Source: Armatimonadota bacterium
GTDB taxonomy: Bacteria > Actinomycetota > Acidimicrobiia > Spongiisociales > UBA5794
Reading direction: 5' to 3'
NCBI GenBank assembly: GCA_008501565.1
Contig: QQUL01000204.1
Location: 1 to 12,765 of the forward strand
DNA: 12,765 nt
Of the stretch, positions 1 to 5,580 are shown in pieces (the stretch's first letter is position 1; each line of letters starts with the position of its first letter). The notes beneath the pieces were generated by a model, which saw only the letters and a list, made by a program, of their open reading frames with translations, was not told the DNA's origin and made no database searches. Position numbers and translations under genes: made by a program.

Positions 1-80
1 AGTTCCATTTCGTGTGATCTCCTTGGTCGGCTGGCGGGCTGGGTCGCAGGGTAGCGGGATCATGGCATCCCGGCCGCGCC

Positions 81-86
81 TATGGT
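81..86 (+). promoter_or_regulatory. Putative leaderless -10 element of the SDR operon
   Basis: TATGGT fits the actinobacterial TANNNT -10 consensus and lies 7 nt before ATG 94, so transcription would begin at or one base before the start codon. No -35 box and no Shine-Dalgarno sequence is visible. A single hexamer is weak evidence; the same geometry at several other genes here raises confidence. Confidence 0.4.
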
Positions 87-93
87 CGCGGCG

Positions 94-864
94 ATGGAAT
101 TGGGTCTTGCGGACAAGTGCGTTTTGGTAACCGGCGGCGCTGGCGGAATCGGTGAGGCGATTTGCCGAGCCTTCGCAGATGAGGGCGCCTCGGTTGCCGT
201 TCACTATCACGCGAGCGAGGAAGCCGCTCATCGAATTGCATCAGACATCGGGGGAGTCGCGGTCCGAGCCGACCTCACGGTTCCGTCGGATGTGGACGCA
301 ATGTTCGATTTCGTTCTTGAGTCGCTGGGAAGCCTCGACATCTGCGTTGCGAATGCTGGCCGATACCCCGGTGTGGATCTTCCGATTTGGGAGATCTCAC
401 CAGAGAGGATGCGACAGACGATCGATGCAAACCTCACAACGACCTTTCTCACTGCGCGGCGGTTTCTCTCCCATGCGGCCGAGACGACATCGGGTGCTCT
501 CGTCATGATTGGGTCGACTGCTGGTCAGTTCGGCGAGGCCGGGAGCTCCGACTATGCGGCTGCCAAAGGTGCCATCAACACGGGATTGCTCCTTTCGTTG
601 AAGAACGAGGCAGCGCGAATCGGTGACGGTGTTCGCGTGAACGTTGTCGCCCCGGGCTGGACAGTCACGCCCAAACGGGCGGCAGAAGGGATCGAGCCAG
701 ATCTCGTCGCGAAGGCGACATCGACGATGGCACGCAAGCAGTTGGCGACCCCTGACGATGTCGCACGACAGGTGGTCCTGCTGGCGTCGGACGTTGCATC
801 GGGCCACCAGACAGGTCAGGTGGTGACCGTCGCGGGCGGTATGGAGGGCAGACAGGTTCCATGA
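94..864 (+). CDS. SDR family NAD(P)-dependent oxidoreductase
   Basis: Classical short-chain dehydrogenase/reductase that should oxidise or reduce a carbonyl/alcohol substrate with NAD(P)(H) in the cytoplasm; the substrate cannot be read from sequence. From the ATG at 94 the protein has 256 residues, normal for the family. Seen (numbered from this start): cofactor motif TGGAGGIG at 13-20, NAG at 87-89, catalytic Ser141, and Tyr154-x-x-x-Lys158, followed by the PG turn at 187-188. An in-frame ATG at 82 would add four residues, but it lies inside a putative -10 element (TATGGT, 81-86) placed 7 nt before ATG 94, so I prefer 94. The stop overlaps the next start as ATGA (861-864), so the two genes are probably translationally coupled and act in one pathway. 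The family call is secure; a specific role is not. Confidence 0.93.
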   Translation: MELGLADKCVLVTGGAGGIGEAICRAFADEGASVAVHYHASEEAAHRIASDIGGVAVRADLTVPSDVDAMFDFVLESLGSLDICVANAGRYPGVDLPIWEISPERMRQTIDANLTTTFLTARRFLSHAAETTSGALVMIGSTAGQFGEAGSSDYAAAKGAINTGLLLSLKNEAARIGDGVRVNVVAPGWTVTPKRAAEGIEPDLVAKATSTMARKQLATPDDVARQVVLLASDVASGHQTGQVVTVAGGMEGRQVP

Positions 865-2051
865 TCGACGTCGAACGGCTTCGGGCGGACACACCGGGTG
901 TTGAACACGTCAATCACCTCAACAATGCCGGAGGCGCTTTGATGCCCACCCCCGTCATCGAGACGATTCAGCAGTATCTCGACCTTGAGATCTCCATCGG
1001 TGCCTATGAAGCTTTCGAATCCAAGGTTGATGCAGCGGAGGCCGTCTACGGGTCCATCGCGGCATTGATCGGTGCCGAGCCCTCCGAGATTGCACTCATG
1101 GACTCAGCGACCAGGGCATGGGACATGATCGTGTATTCGCTGACTCACAAGCCGGGCGATCGAATCCTCACCACCACCACCGAGTACGGATCCAACTGGG
1201 CCACGTACCTTCAGCTTGCCGATCGATTCGGCGTCGAGATCGTCACGGTCGAAGATGCCCCGACGGGTGAGGTTGACCTCGAAGCCCTTGCCCGCGAGAT
1301 CGATGAACGGGCCACGCTTGTCACCATGAACCACATGCCGACAAACGGGGGTGTCGTGAATCCGGCCGCCGACGTGGGGGCCATTGCTAACGCGGCCGGA
1401 GTCCCGTTTCTGCTCGATGCCTGTCAGACAGTCGGTCAACTACCGATCGATGTCGGGGCGATCGGATGCGACTTCCTGACGTCGACGTCGCGTAAGTTTC
1501 TTCGAGGACCGAGGGGTCTGGGTTTCGCCTACGTCAATGCCACGGCGGGGGAGCTTCTTGATCCGGTGTTCGTGGACAACCATGCCGCGCGGGTAACGGA
1601 CAAGTCGATTGAGTTCCGATCCGACGCCCGGAAACTTGAGTCTTGGGAGAAGAACTGGGCGATGGTGATGGGCCTCGGTGTGGCGGCTGACTACGCGATG
1701 AAGATCGGTGTTGACGACATCTGGCAGCGGGTGGTAGCTCTCTCGGAGAGCACACGAAGCGGACTGTTGGAGATCGACGGCGTTCAGGTGCACGACCGAG
1801 GCAAGGTTCAAGGTGCGATCGTCACATTCACCGTCGATGGGCGCAACGTGATCGAGGTCAAGGAGCTCCTTCACGAAGGAGGCATCAATGTGTCATGGTC
1901 GACCATCAATTCTGCCCCGTTCGACATGCGGATGCGAGGCATTGATTCGTTGGTTCGGGCCTCAGTGCACGCCTACAACTCCGAAGAAGAGATTGCAGCG
2001 TTCCTGGACACCGTGCGCGTGATCGCCGGTGCACCGATCGCTACGGCGTGA
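861..2051 (+). CDS. Class V aminotransferase-fold PLP enzyme (NifS/EgtE-like, no catalytic Cys)
   Basis: PLP-dependent fold-type I enzyme of the class V group (cysteine desulfurase, isopenicillin-N epimerase and EgtE-type C-S lyase relatives), 396 residues. Seen: N-terminal NNAGGALMP at 21-29; pyridine-binding Asp186 in LLDACQ with Gln189; the Schiff-base lysine Lys212 in SRKFLRGPRGLGF; and a C-terminal R-x-S-x-H-x-YN motif that binds substrate carboxylate in relatives. The only cysteines are Cys188 and Cys203, both in the core domain. The C-terminal loop Cys that forms the persulfide in NifS/SufS is absent, so a cysteine desulfurase role is unlikely; a C-S lyase, epimerase or transaminase is more plausible. 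The start ATG overlaps the SDR stop (ATGA), implying coupling. The 3' end overlaps the convergent LCP gene by 11 bp. Confidence 0.9.
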   Translation: MIDVERLRADTPGVEHVNHLNNAGGALMPTPVIETIQQYLDLEISIGAYEAFESKVDAAEAVYGSIAALIGAEPSEIALMDSATRAWDMIVYSLTHKPGDRILTTTTEYGSNWATYLQLADRFGVEIVTVEDAPTGEVDLEALAREIDERATLVTMNHMPTNGGVVNPAADVGAIANAAGVPFLLDACQTVGQLPIDVGAIGCDFLTSTSRKFLRGPRGLGFAYVNATAGELLDPVFVDNHAARVTDKSIEFRSDARKLESWEKNWAMVMGLGVAADYAMKIGVDDIWQRVVALSESTRSGLLEIDGVQVHDRGKVQGAIVTFTVDGRNVIEVKELLHEGGINVSWSTINSAPFDMRMRGIDSLVRASVHAYNSEEEIAAFLDTVRVIAGAPIATA

Positions 2052-3081
2052 GGGGCTGTCCTGCATTGAAGGCGGCGATGACGCTGGCCGTTTCGTCGAC
2101 CGGGACCACGTAGGATCGACCGTCGCTTCCGGTTGAGTTCTTGACGGGCAGTGTCCGCGCATCGATGCTTCTCGAGTCAATCGTCAGCGCTCGCCTCCCG
2201 AGGTCCGCCATGAGCCCCAGGGTGAGTCCCTCATCCGCGGTGATTTGATCGGCGAAGGTTGGGAGAAAACTCGGAAGGTTGAAGGCGCTCGAAGGTGAGG
2301 TTGCCTGTGAGAACAGGGCGATCAGGATCTCTTGCTGTCTGCCCGTTCGAGCGATGTCTCCGCCGCTCGTCGACTTCCAGGATCCGTTCTTCAACTCTTG
2401 ATAGTGGCGAGACCTGGCGTAGGCGACGGCTGCCTCGCCATCGAGCGTGTGGCGCCCAGCTTCGGTTTGAAAACCTGACTTCGTGTCCCTTCCCGGATAC
2501 TCGAAATCGAGTGTCACACCGCCGAGGGAGTCAACAACCGCACCGACACCCGCGAAGTCGATCTCGAGATAGTGGTGAACGGGAATCGCCATCTCGGATT
2601 GGATCGTCTCGACGAGGAGATCGGGCCCCCCAATCACATAGGCAGCGTTGATCCGGTTGACCCCGTTGCCAGGGATGTTGGCTTTCCAGTCTCGAGGGAT
2701 GCTCAGCATCTGGATGCCCGAGTCTGTGATGTGGGCAATCATCATGACGTCGGTGCGTCGCCCCGCGAAGTCTCCGAAGTTGTCTTCCCAGTCATCGGGA
2801 AGGGTTGAGCGGTCGTCAACACCGACGATGAGGAAGTTGATCGAATCCCCAGCAGCAATCGGGGCAGTGTTCAGAGACGTGAGCTCGTTGGCCGAGATTC
2901 GATCGATCTTTCCTTCGGTGTAGGCCAGGAACGTGTACCCGCCGAAGACCCCCACTACGGCGAGCATCAACAGGGTGAGCAGGATTTTCTGGGGCGCGCT
3001 CCACCGCCGTTTCTGACGCCCACGCTTGGGTGGCTCAGGAGTAACGGGGATCTCTGGGAAGGTTTCGGTGGTCCACGGCAT
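2041..3081 (-). CDS. LCP (LytR-CpsA-Psr) family envelope glycopolymer transferase
   Basis: LCP proteins transfer undecaprenyl-linked glycopolymers such as arabinogalactan, teichoic acid or capsule to peptidoglycan, outside the membrane. The 346-residue protein has a proline-rich, basic cytoplasmic N-terminus (1-31), one membrane segment at about 33-55, and an extracellular LCP domain. Seen motifs in order: G87-x-Asp89-x-Arg91, Arg109-Thr-Asp111, SIPRD at 127-131, NRINAAY at 142-148, LDG at 213-215, YARSR at 221-225, and D-x-x-R-x-x-RQQ at 242-250. These include the family's polyprenyl-phosphate and Mg-binding arginines and aspartates. There is no LytR_C extension. No Shine-Dalgarno is visible; a TAACCT element lies 10 nt before the ATG. 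The gene is divergent from ilvD, with heptamer arrays between them. Which polymer it transfers is unknown. Confidence 0.93.
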   Translation of the reverse strand: MPWTTETFPEIPVTPEPPKRGRQKRRWSAPQKILLTLLMLAVVGVFGGYTFLAYTEGKIDRISANELTSLNTAPIAAGDSINFLIVGVDDRSTLPDDWEDNFGDFAGRRTDVMMIAHITDSGIQMLSIPRDWKANIPGNGVNRINAAYVIGGPDLLVETIQSEMAIPVHHYLEIDFAGVGAVVDSLGGVTLDFEYPGRDTKSGFQTEAGRHTLDGEAAVAYARSRHYQELKNGSWKSTSGGDIARTGRQQEILIALFSQATSPSSAFNLPSFLPTFADQITADEGLTLGLMADLGRRALTIDSRSIDARTLPVKNSTGSDGRSYVVPVDETASVIAAFNAGQPLTP

Positions 3082-3091
3082 GAAGAACGCG

Positions 3092-3097
3092 AGGTTA
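3092..3097 (-). promoter_or_regulatory. Putative -10 element of the LCP gene
   Basis: Reading the minus strand, TAACCT ends 10 nt before the LCP ATG, giving a leader of about 4 nt at most. It fits TANNNT. A heptamer array (3113-3161) lies just upstream of it. Confidence 0.35.
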
Positions 3098-3112
3098 GAA
3101 CCCGAACCCCGA

Positions 3113-3161
3113 TACAGATGTCAGAAATCAGATGACCGATGACCGATGACCGACGACCGAC
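3113..3161 (-). repeat. Heptamer array 1a, upstream of the LCP gene
   Basis: Read on the minus strand, seven consecutive 7-bp units with the core xTCNGxx: GTCGGTC, GTCGGTC, ATCGGTC, ATCGGTC, ATCTGAT, TTCTGAC, ATCTGTA. It points toward the LCP promoter in the same orientation that array 1b points toward ilvD. A 16-bp stretch (3139-3154) is perfectly inverted-repeated in array 1b at 3256-3271, separated by 101 bp. Confidence 0.8.
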
Positions 3162-3206
3162 CCAGACAGCGCGCTACGAACCCTGTTGTCCGTGCGCCGA
3201 TCCTTC

Positions 3207-3276
3207 GTCAGTTGTCGGATATCGGCAATCGGTGATCGGTAATCGGATCTCGGATGTCGGTCATCGGTCATAGGTA
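3207..3276 (+). repeat. Heptamer array 1b, upstream of ilvD
   Basis: The clean core (3214-3269) is eight exact 7-bp steps: GTCGGAT, ATCGGCA, ATCGGTG, ATCGGTA, ATCGGAT, CTCGGAT, GTCGGTC, ATCGGTC. It is flanked by degenerate units GTCAGTT (3207-3213) and ATAGGTA (3270-3276). The array runs directly into the putative -10 of ilvD. The period is seen directly; any function is inference. Confidence 0.85.
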
Positions 3277-3280
3277 AACT
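3275..3280 (+). promoter_or_regulatory. ilvD: Putative leaderless -10 element of ilvD
   Basis: TAAACT is followed by exactly 6 nt and then ATG 3287. A -10 hexamer is normally followed by 6 nt before the transcription start, so the mRNA would begin at the A of the start codon. No Shine-Dalgarno is present, as expected for a leaderless message. The -35 region falls inside the heptamer array and does not match TTGACA. Confidence 0.6.
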
Positions 3281-3286
3281 CGGACG

Positions 3287-4954
3287 ATGGCAAACAAGAT
3301 TCATTCCCAGGACGTAACGATCGGATCGGCGAGGGCGGGTGCCCGAGCCATGCTGCGAGCCGTGGGGCTCGGCGAAGACGACTTCATCAAGGCTCAGGTA
3401 GGTGTGGTGTCCGCCGGCAACGAAGTGACACCATGCAATGTGACCGGGCCGAAACTCGCAGGGTTTGCAAAGATCGGTGTGCGTGAAGCCGGCGCGGTCG
3501 GGCTGGAGTTTGCGACCATTGCCGTGTCGGATGGCATCGCCATGGGGCATGAAGGGATGCGGGCATCGCTCGTTTCCCGCGAAGTCATCGCTGACAGTGT
3601 TGAGCTCGTGATGCATGCCGAGCGGTTCGACGCGATGGTTTCGATCGCGGGCTGCGACAAATCGCTTCCCGGAATGTTGATGGCGGCTGCTCGCCACAAT
3701 CTGCCCTCGGTCTTTCTTTACGGCGGGTCATCCCTGCCAGGTGTCGTCGACGGCAAGGACATCTCGATTGTTGACGTGTTCGAAGGCATCGGAGCCCACT
3801 CCGAGGGAACCATCACAGACGCTCAGCTTCTCACGATCGAGCAGAACGCCTGCCCAGGCGACGGAGCGTGTGCCGGAATGTTCACCGCAAACACCATGGC
3901 GTCTGTCGGGGAGGCGATCGGCATGTCCCTACCGGGCTCGGCTTCCGTCCCAGCAGTTGACGCCAGGCTCGAAGACTACGCGCGCCGATCCGGTCAGGCC
4001 GTCATCGCCCTCCTGAAGAAGGACATCCGCCCGCGCGACATCATGACGAGGGCCGCATTCGAGAACGCGATCACCGTCGTCATGGCCCTCGGCGGATCTA
4101 CCAATGCGGTTCTGCACTTGATGGCGATGGCGAACGAGGCCGATGTCGATCTCACGCTTGAGGACTTCGATGTGATCGCACGTCGGACCCCCCATATCGG
4201 TGACATGAAGCCATTCGGGAAGTACCACATGGTCGATCTCGACCGGATCGGGGGGGTACCTGTTGTCCTCAAGATCCTTTTGGACGCCGGACTCCTCCGC
4301 GGCGATGTCATGACGGTGACCGGCAAGACAATGGCTGAGAACCTCGCAGATGTGGAGATACCAACCGATCAGGACGTGGTGCGACCGATTGGCAATCCGC
4401 TCGCTACGGAAGGCGGTATTGCCGTGCTGCGGGGATCGCTGGCACCCGAGGGCGCTGTCGTCAAGATCGCTGGCGTCGAACTCGATGTATTTGAAGGTAC
4501 GGCGCGGGTCTTCAACGACGAGCAGCACGCACTCGAAGCGTTGTGGGCACACGATCTCCGTCCAAACGATGTCGTTGTGATCAGGTACGAGGGCCCGAAG
4601 GGTGGTCCCGGAATGCGCGAAATGCTTGCGATCACGGCGGCGATCAAGGGCGCCGGGCTCGGGAAGGATGTCCTGCTGATCACTGACGGTCGCTTCTCGG
4701 GCGGTACCACCGGCCTGTGTATCGGCCATGTCGCTCCAGAAGCCGCACACGGCGGTCCGATTGGGCTGGTGCAGGAGGGCGACAGGATCCGAGTCGACAT
4801 TCCGAACCGTCGCCTTGACCTACTGATTGATGAAACCGGACTTGCAAGCCGGAGGGATGCCTGGGAACCGATCCCGCCCAGGTACACCCGCGGAGCCCTC
4901 GCCAAGTACGCAAAGCTCGTCGGCTCCGCCGAGTCCGGCGCCGTCCTCTCTTAG
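3287..4954 (+). CDS. ilvD: Dihydroxy-acid dehydratase
   Basis: Dehydrates 2,3-dihydroxy-isovalerate and 2,3-dihydroxy-3-methylvalerate to the 2-keto acids in valine, leucine and isoleucine synthesis (EC 4.2.1.9), in the cytoplasm. The 555-residue length is typical. Seen: the three Fe-S-ligand cysteines at Cys50 (EVTPCN), Cys123 (AGCDKSLPG) and Cys195 ([14 protein letters not shown]), the pattern known for the [2Fe-2S] IlvD/EDD group; the Mg-site lysine Lys125; and the C-terminal [14 protein letters not shown] motif with the catalytic-base Ser471. IlvD is favoured over 6-phosphogluconate dehydratase by overall motif spacing and size. It appears monocistronic here, with its own leaderless promoter, a heptamer array beginning at the last base of its TAG stop, and no other ilv gene in view. 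Confidence 0.97.
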   Translation: MANKIHSQDVTIGSARAGARAMLRAVGLGEDDFIKAQVGVVSAGNEVTPCNVTGPKLAGFAKIGVREAGAVGLEFATIAVSDGIAMGHEGMRASLVSREVIADSVELVMHAERFDAMVSIAGCDKSLPGMLMAAARHNLPSVFLYGGSSLPGVVDGKDISIVDVFEGIGAHSEGTITDAQLLTIEQNACPGDGACAGMFTANTMASVGEAIGMSLPGSASVPAVDARLEDYARRSGQAVIALLKKDIRPRDIMTRAAFENAITVVMALGGSTNAVLHLMAMANEADVDLTLEDFDVIARRTPHIGDMKPFGKYHMVDLDRIGGVPVVLKILLDAGLLRGDVMTVTGKTMAENLADVEIPTDQDVVRPIGNPLATEGGIAVLRGSLAPEGAVVKIAGVELDVFEGTARVFNDEQHALEALWAHDLRPNDVVVIRYEGPKGGPGMREMLAITAAIKGAGLGKDVLLITDGRFSGGTTGLCIGHVAPEAAHGGPIGLVQEGDRIRVDIPNRRLDLLIDETGLASRRDAWEPIPPRYTRGALAKYAKLVGSAESGAVLS

Positions 4955-5009
4955 TCCGACGTCCGACGTCCGACTTCTGATATCGGTCATCGGTGGTCGG
5001 CAATCGGTT
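4954..5009 (+). repeat. Heptamer array 2, between ilvD and the selenoprotein gene
   Basis: Eight contiguous 7-bp units: GTCCGAC three times, TTCTGAT, ATCGGTC, ATCGGTG, GTCGGCA, ATCGGTT. The first base is the last base of the ilvD stop codon, and the -10 of the next gene (5010-5015) begins right after the last unit. The order (GTCCGAC triplet first, xTCGGxx units last) matches array 3. Confidence 0.85.
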
Positions 5010-5015
5010 TACGAT
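5010..5015 (+). promoter_or_regulatory. Putative leaderless -10 element of the SelW-like gene
   Basis: TACGAT is followed by exactly 6 nt and then ATG 5022. This supports ATG 5022 as the true start, upstream of the in-frame TGA, rather than GTG 5073 or ATG 5079. It begins immediately after the last unit of array 2. Confidence 0.6.
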
Positions 5016-5021
5016 GCTGAT

Positions 5022-5285
5022 ATGCATCTAACAATTGAGTACTGCGCCTCTTGAGGCTATACGGACCGTGCCGTGCGCATGGTGGAAGCAATCCTCGACA
5101 AGTTCGAGCATTACATCGATGACGTGACGGTCATTCCGTCGAGCGGCGGCGTGTTTGAGGTCACGGTGGGTGACCAGCTTGTCTTCTCCAAGAAGAAGCT
5201 CGAGCGACATGCCGAGATCCAGGAAGTTCTCGACGCGGTGGACGCCGTGGTCGGCCCCGTGCCGGATCCAGTCGGCGAACACTGA
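5022..5285 (+). CDS. SelW-like (Rdx family) selenoprotein with in-frame UGA, CxxU motif
   Basis: Small thioredoxin-fold-like redox protein of the Rdx/SelW-SelT-SelH family, whose members carry CxxC or CxxU near the N-terminus. Translating from ATG 5022 through the TGA at 5052-5054 as selenocysteine gives 87 residues. The N-terminus is MHLTIEYCAS, then Sec11, then GYTDRA. It places Cys8-x-x-Sec11 exactly where the family consensus has IEYC-x-x-C/U-GY-x-x-RA. The rest continues in the same frame with family features: VIPSSGGVFEV at 37-47 and FSKKKLERHAE at 55-65. A conventional call would begin at GTG 5073 and lose the redox site. A 7-bp hairpin (5065-5083) lies at SECIS distance. The leaderless -10 fits ATG 5022. 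Alternatives are a sequencing error in a TGC/TGT codon or a pseudogene, but the intact protein signal on both sides of the TGA argues for selenocysteine. Confidence 0.85.
5065..5083 (+). promoter_or_regulatory. Candidate bacterial SECIS hairpin
   Basis: Stem 5065-5071 pairs with 5077-5083 (seven pairs, one of them G-U) around a 5-nt loop CGTGC. The loop begins 17 nt after the TGA and has G at its second position. From memory, published bacterial SECIS models place the apical loop about 16-37 nt after UGA with a G in the first two loop positions, which this meets. A lower helix of 5056-5058 with 5087-5089 is possible. Such short hairpins also occur by chance, so this supports but does not prove the call. 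Confidence 0.5.
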
Positions 5286-5291
5286 CCGGAC

Positions 5292-5347
5292 GTCTGACGT
5301 CTGACGTCTGACGTCGGTCATCGGATCTCGGTCATCGGTACTCGGTA
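5292..5347 (+). repeat. Heptamer array 3, between the selenoprotein and zinc-ribbon genes
   Basis: Eight contiguous 7-bp units: GTCTGAC three times, GTCGGTC, ATCGGAT, CTCGGTC, ATCGGTA, CTCGGTA. It starts 6 bp after the selenoprotein stop. One further heptamer step (TCCGCAA) separates it from the -10 at 5355. Length (56 bp) and internal order match array 2. Confidence 0.85.
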
Positions 5348-5354
5348 TCCGCAA

Positions 5355-5360
5355 TACACT
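5355..5360 (+). promoter_or_regulatory. Putative leaderless -10 element of the zinc-ribbon gene
   Basis: TACACT is followed by exactly 6 nt and then ATG 5367, the same geometry as at ilvD and the SelW-like gene. There is no Shine-Dalgarno. Confidence 0.6.
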
Positions 5361-5366
5361 GACGTC

Positions 5367-5558
5367 ATGTCACGCGGACACTCCAACGCCGTTCTCGTGG
5401 CGGACCTTCTTTCTGATGACGGTCCGTTCACGCACATCGCCGATACATTCGTCGCGGCGCGATGTGCCAGTTGTGGGGCCGAGCTCACCCATGACCCCCG
5501 GCACGGCGAATGGGGCTCCTACTGTCCGACCTGCCTACCCACGATTGCGACTACCTAG
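5367..5558 (+). CDS. Small zinc-ribbon protein of unknown function
   Basis: 63-residue protein I cannot assign to a named family. Seen: Cys33-x-x-Cys36 followed by G, and Cys53-x-x-Cys56, a four-cysteine zinc-ribbon pattern with a 16-residue spacer. No membrane segment or signal peptide is visible, so it is probably cytoplasmic. It may be a nucleic-acid- or protein-binding module. It has its own leaderless promoter and heptamer array, like its upstream neighbours, and may be controlled with the SelW-like gene. The stop lies in the first copy of a 13-bp tandem duplication; the amidohydrolase gene converges 9 bp further on. The coding call rests on the start geometry and ordered Cys pairs. Confidence 0.75.
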   Translation: MSRGHSNAVLVADLLSDDGPFTHIADTFVAARCASCGAELTHDPRHGEWGSYCPTCLPTIATT

Positions 5559-5580
5559 TCCATCCAGCTAGTCCATCCAG
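5555..5580. repeat. 13-bp tandem duplication at a convergent gene junction
   Basis: CTAGTCCATCCAG occurs twice in a row (5555-5567, 5568-5580). The first copy holds the TAG stop of the zinc-ribbon gene; the second holds, on the minus strand, the end (Trp-Met-Asp-stop) of the amidohydrolase. No hairpin terminator is seen here. Confidence 0.9.

Noticed and set aside
57..72. Short inverted repeat GGGAT...ATCCC upstream of the SDR gene as an operator
   Set aside because: A 5-bp stem is expected by chance in high-GC DNA and nothing else supports it.
861..2051. Cysteine desulfurase or selenocysteine lyase supplying selenium to the nearby selenoprotein
   Set aside because: The C-terminal catalytic cysteine is missing and the gene is over 2.9 kb away in a separate operon; a selenium role would be speculation.
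3929..4750. A 273-codon open frame antisense to ilvD
   Set aside because: The opposite strand encodes a complete dihydroxy-acid dehydratase; the antisense product shows no domain pattern and is His/Asp/Arg-rich like a codon shadow.
5073..5285. A 70-residue hypothetical protein starting at GTG 5073
   Set aside because: The family N-terminus with the redox motif lies upstream in the same frame, interrupted only by the TGA, and the leaderless promoter fits ATG 5022.
5022..5285. Pseudogene caused by a nonsense mutation
   Set aside because: The stop falls exactly on the redox position where the family uses selenocysteine, the rest of the frame is intact and conserved-looking, and a plausible SECIS hairpin follows; not fully excluded without host sel genes.
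3113..5347. CRISPR array
   Set aside because: The repeats are contiguous imperfect heptamers without spacers, and no cas gene is present.
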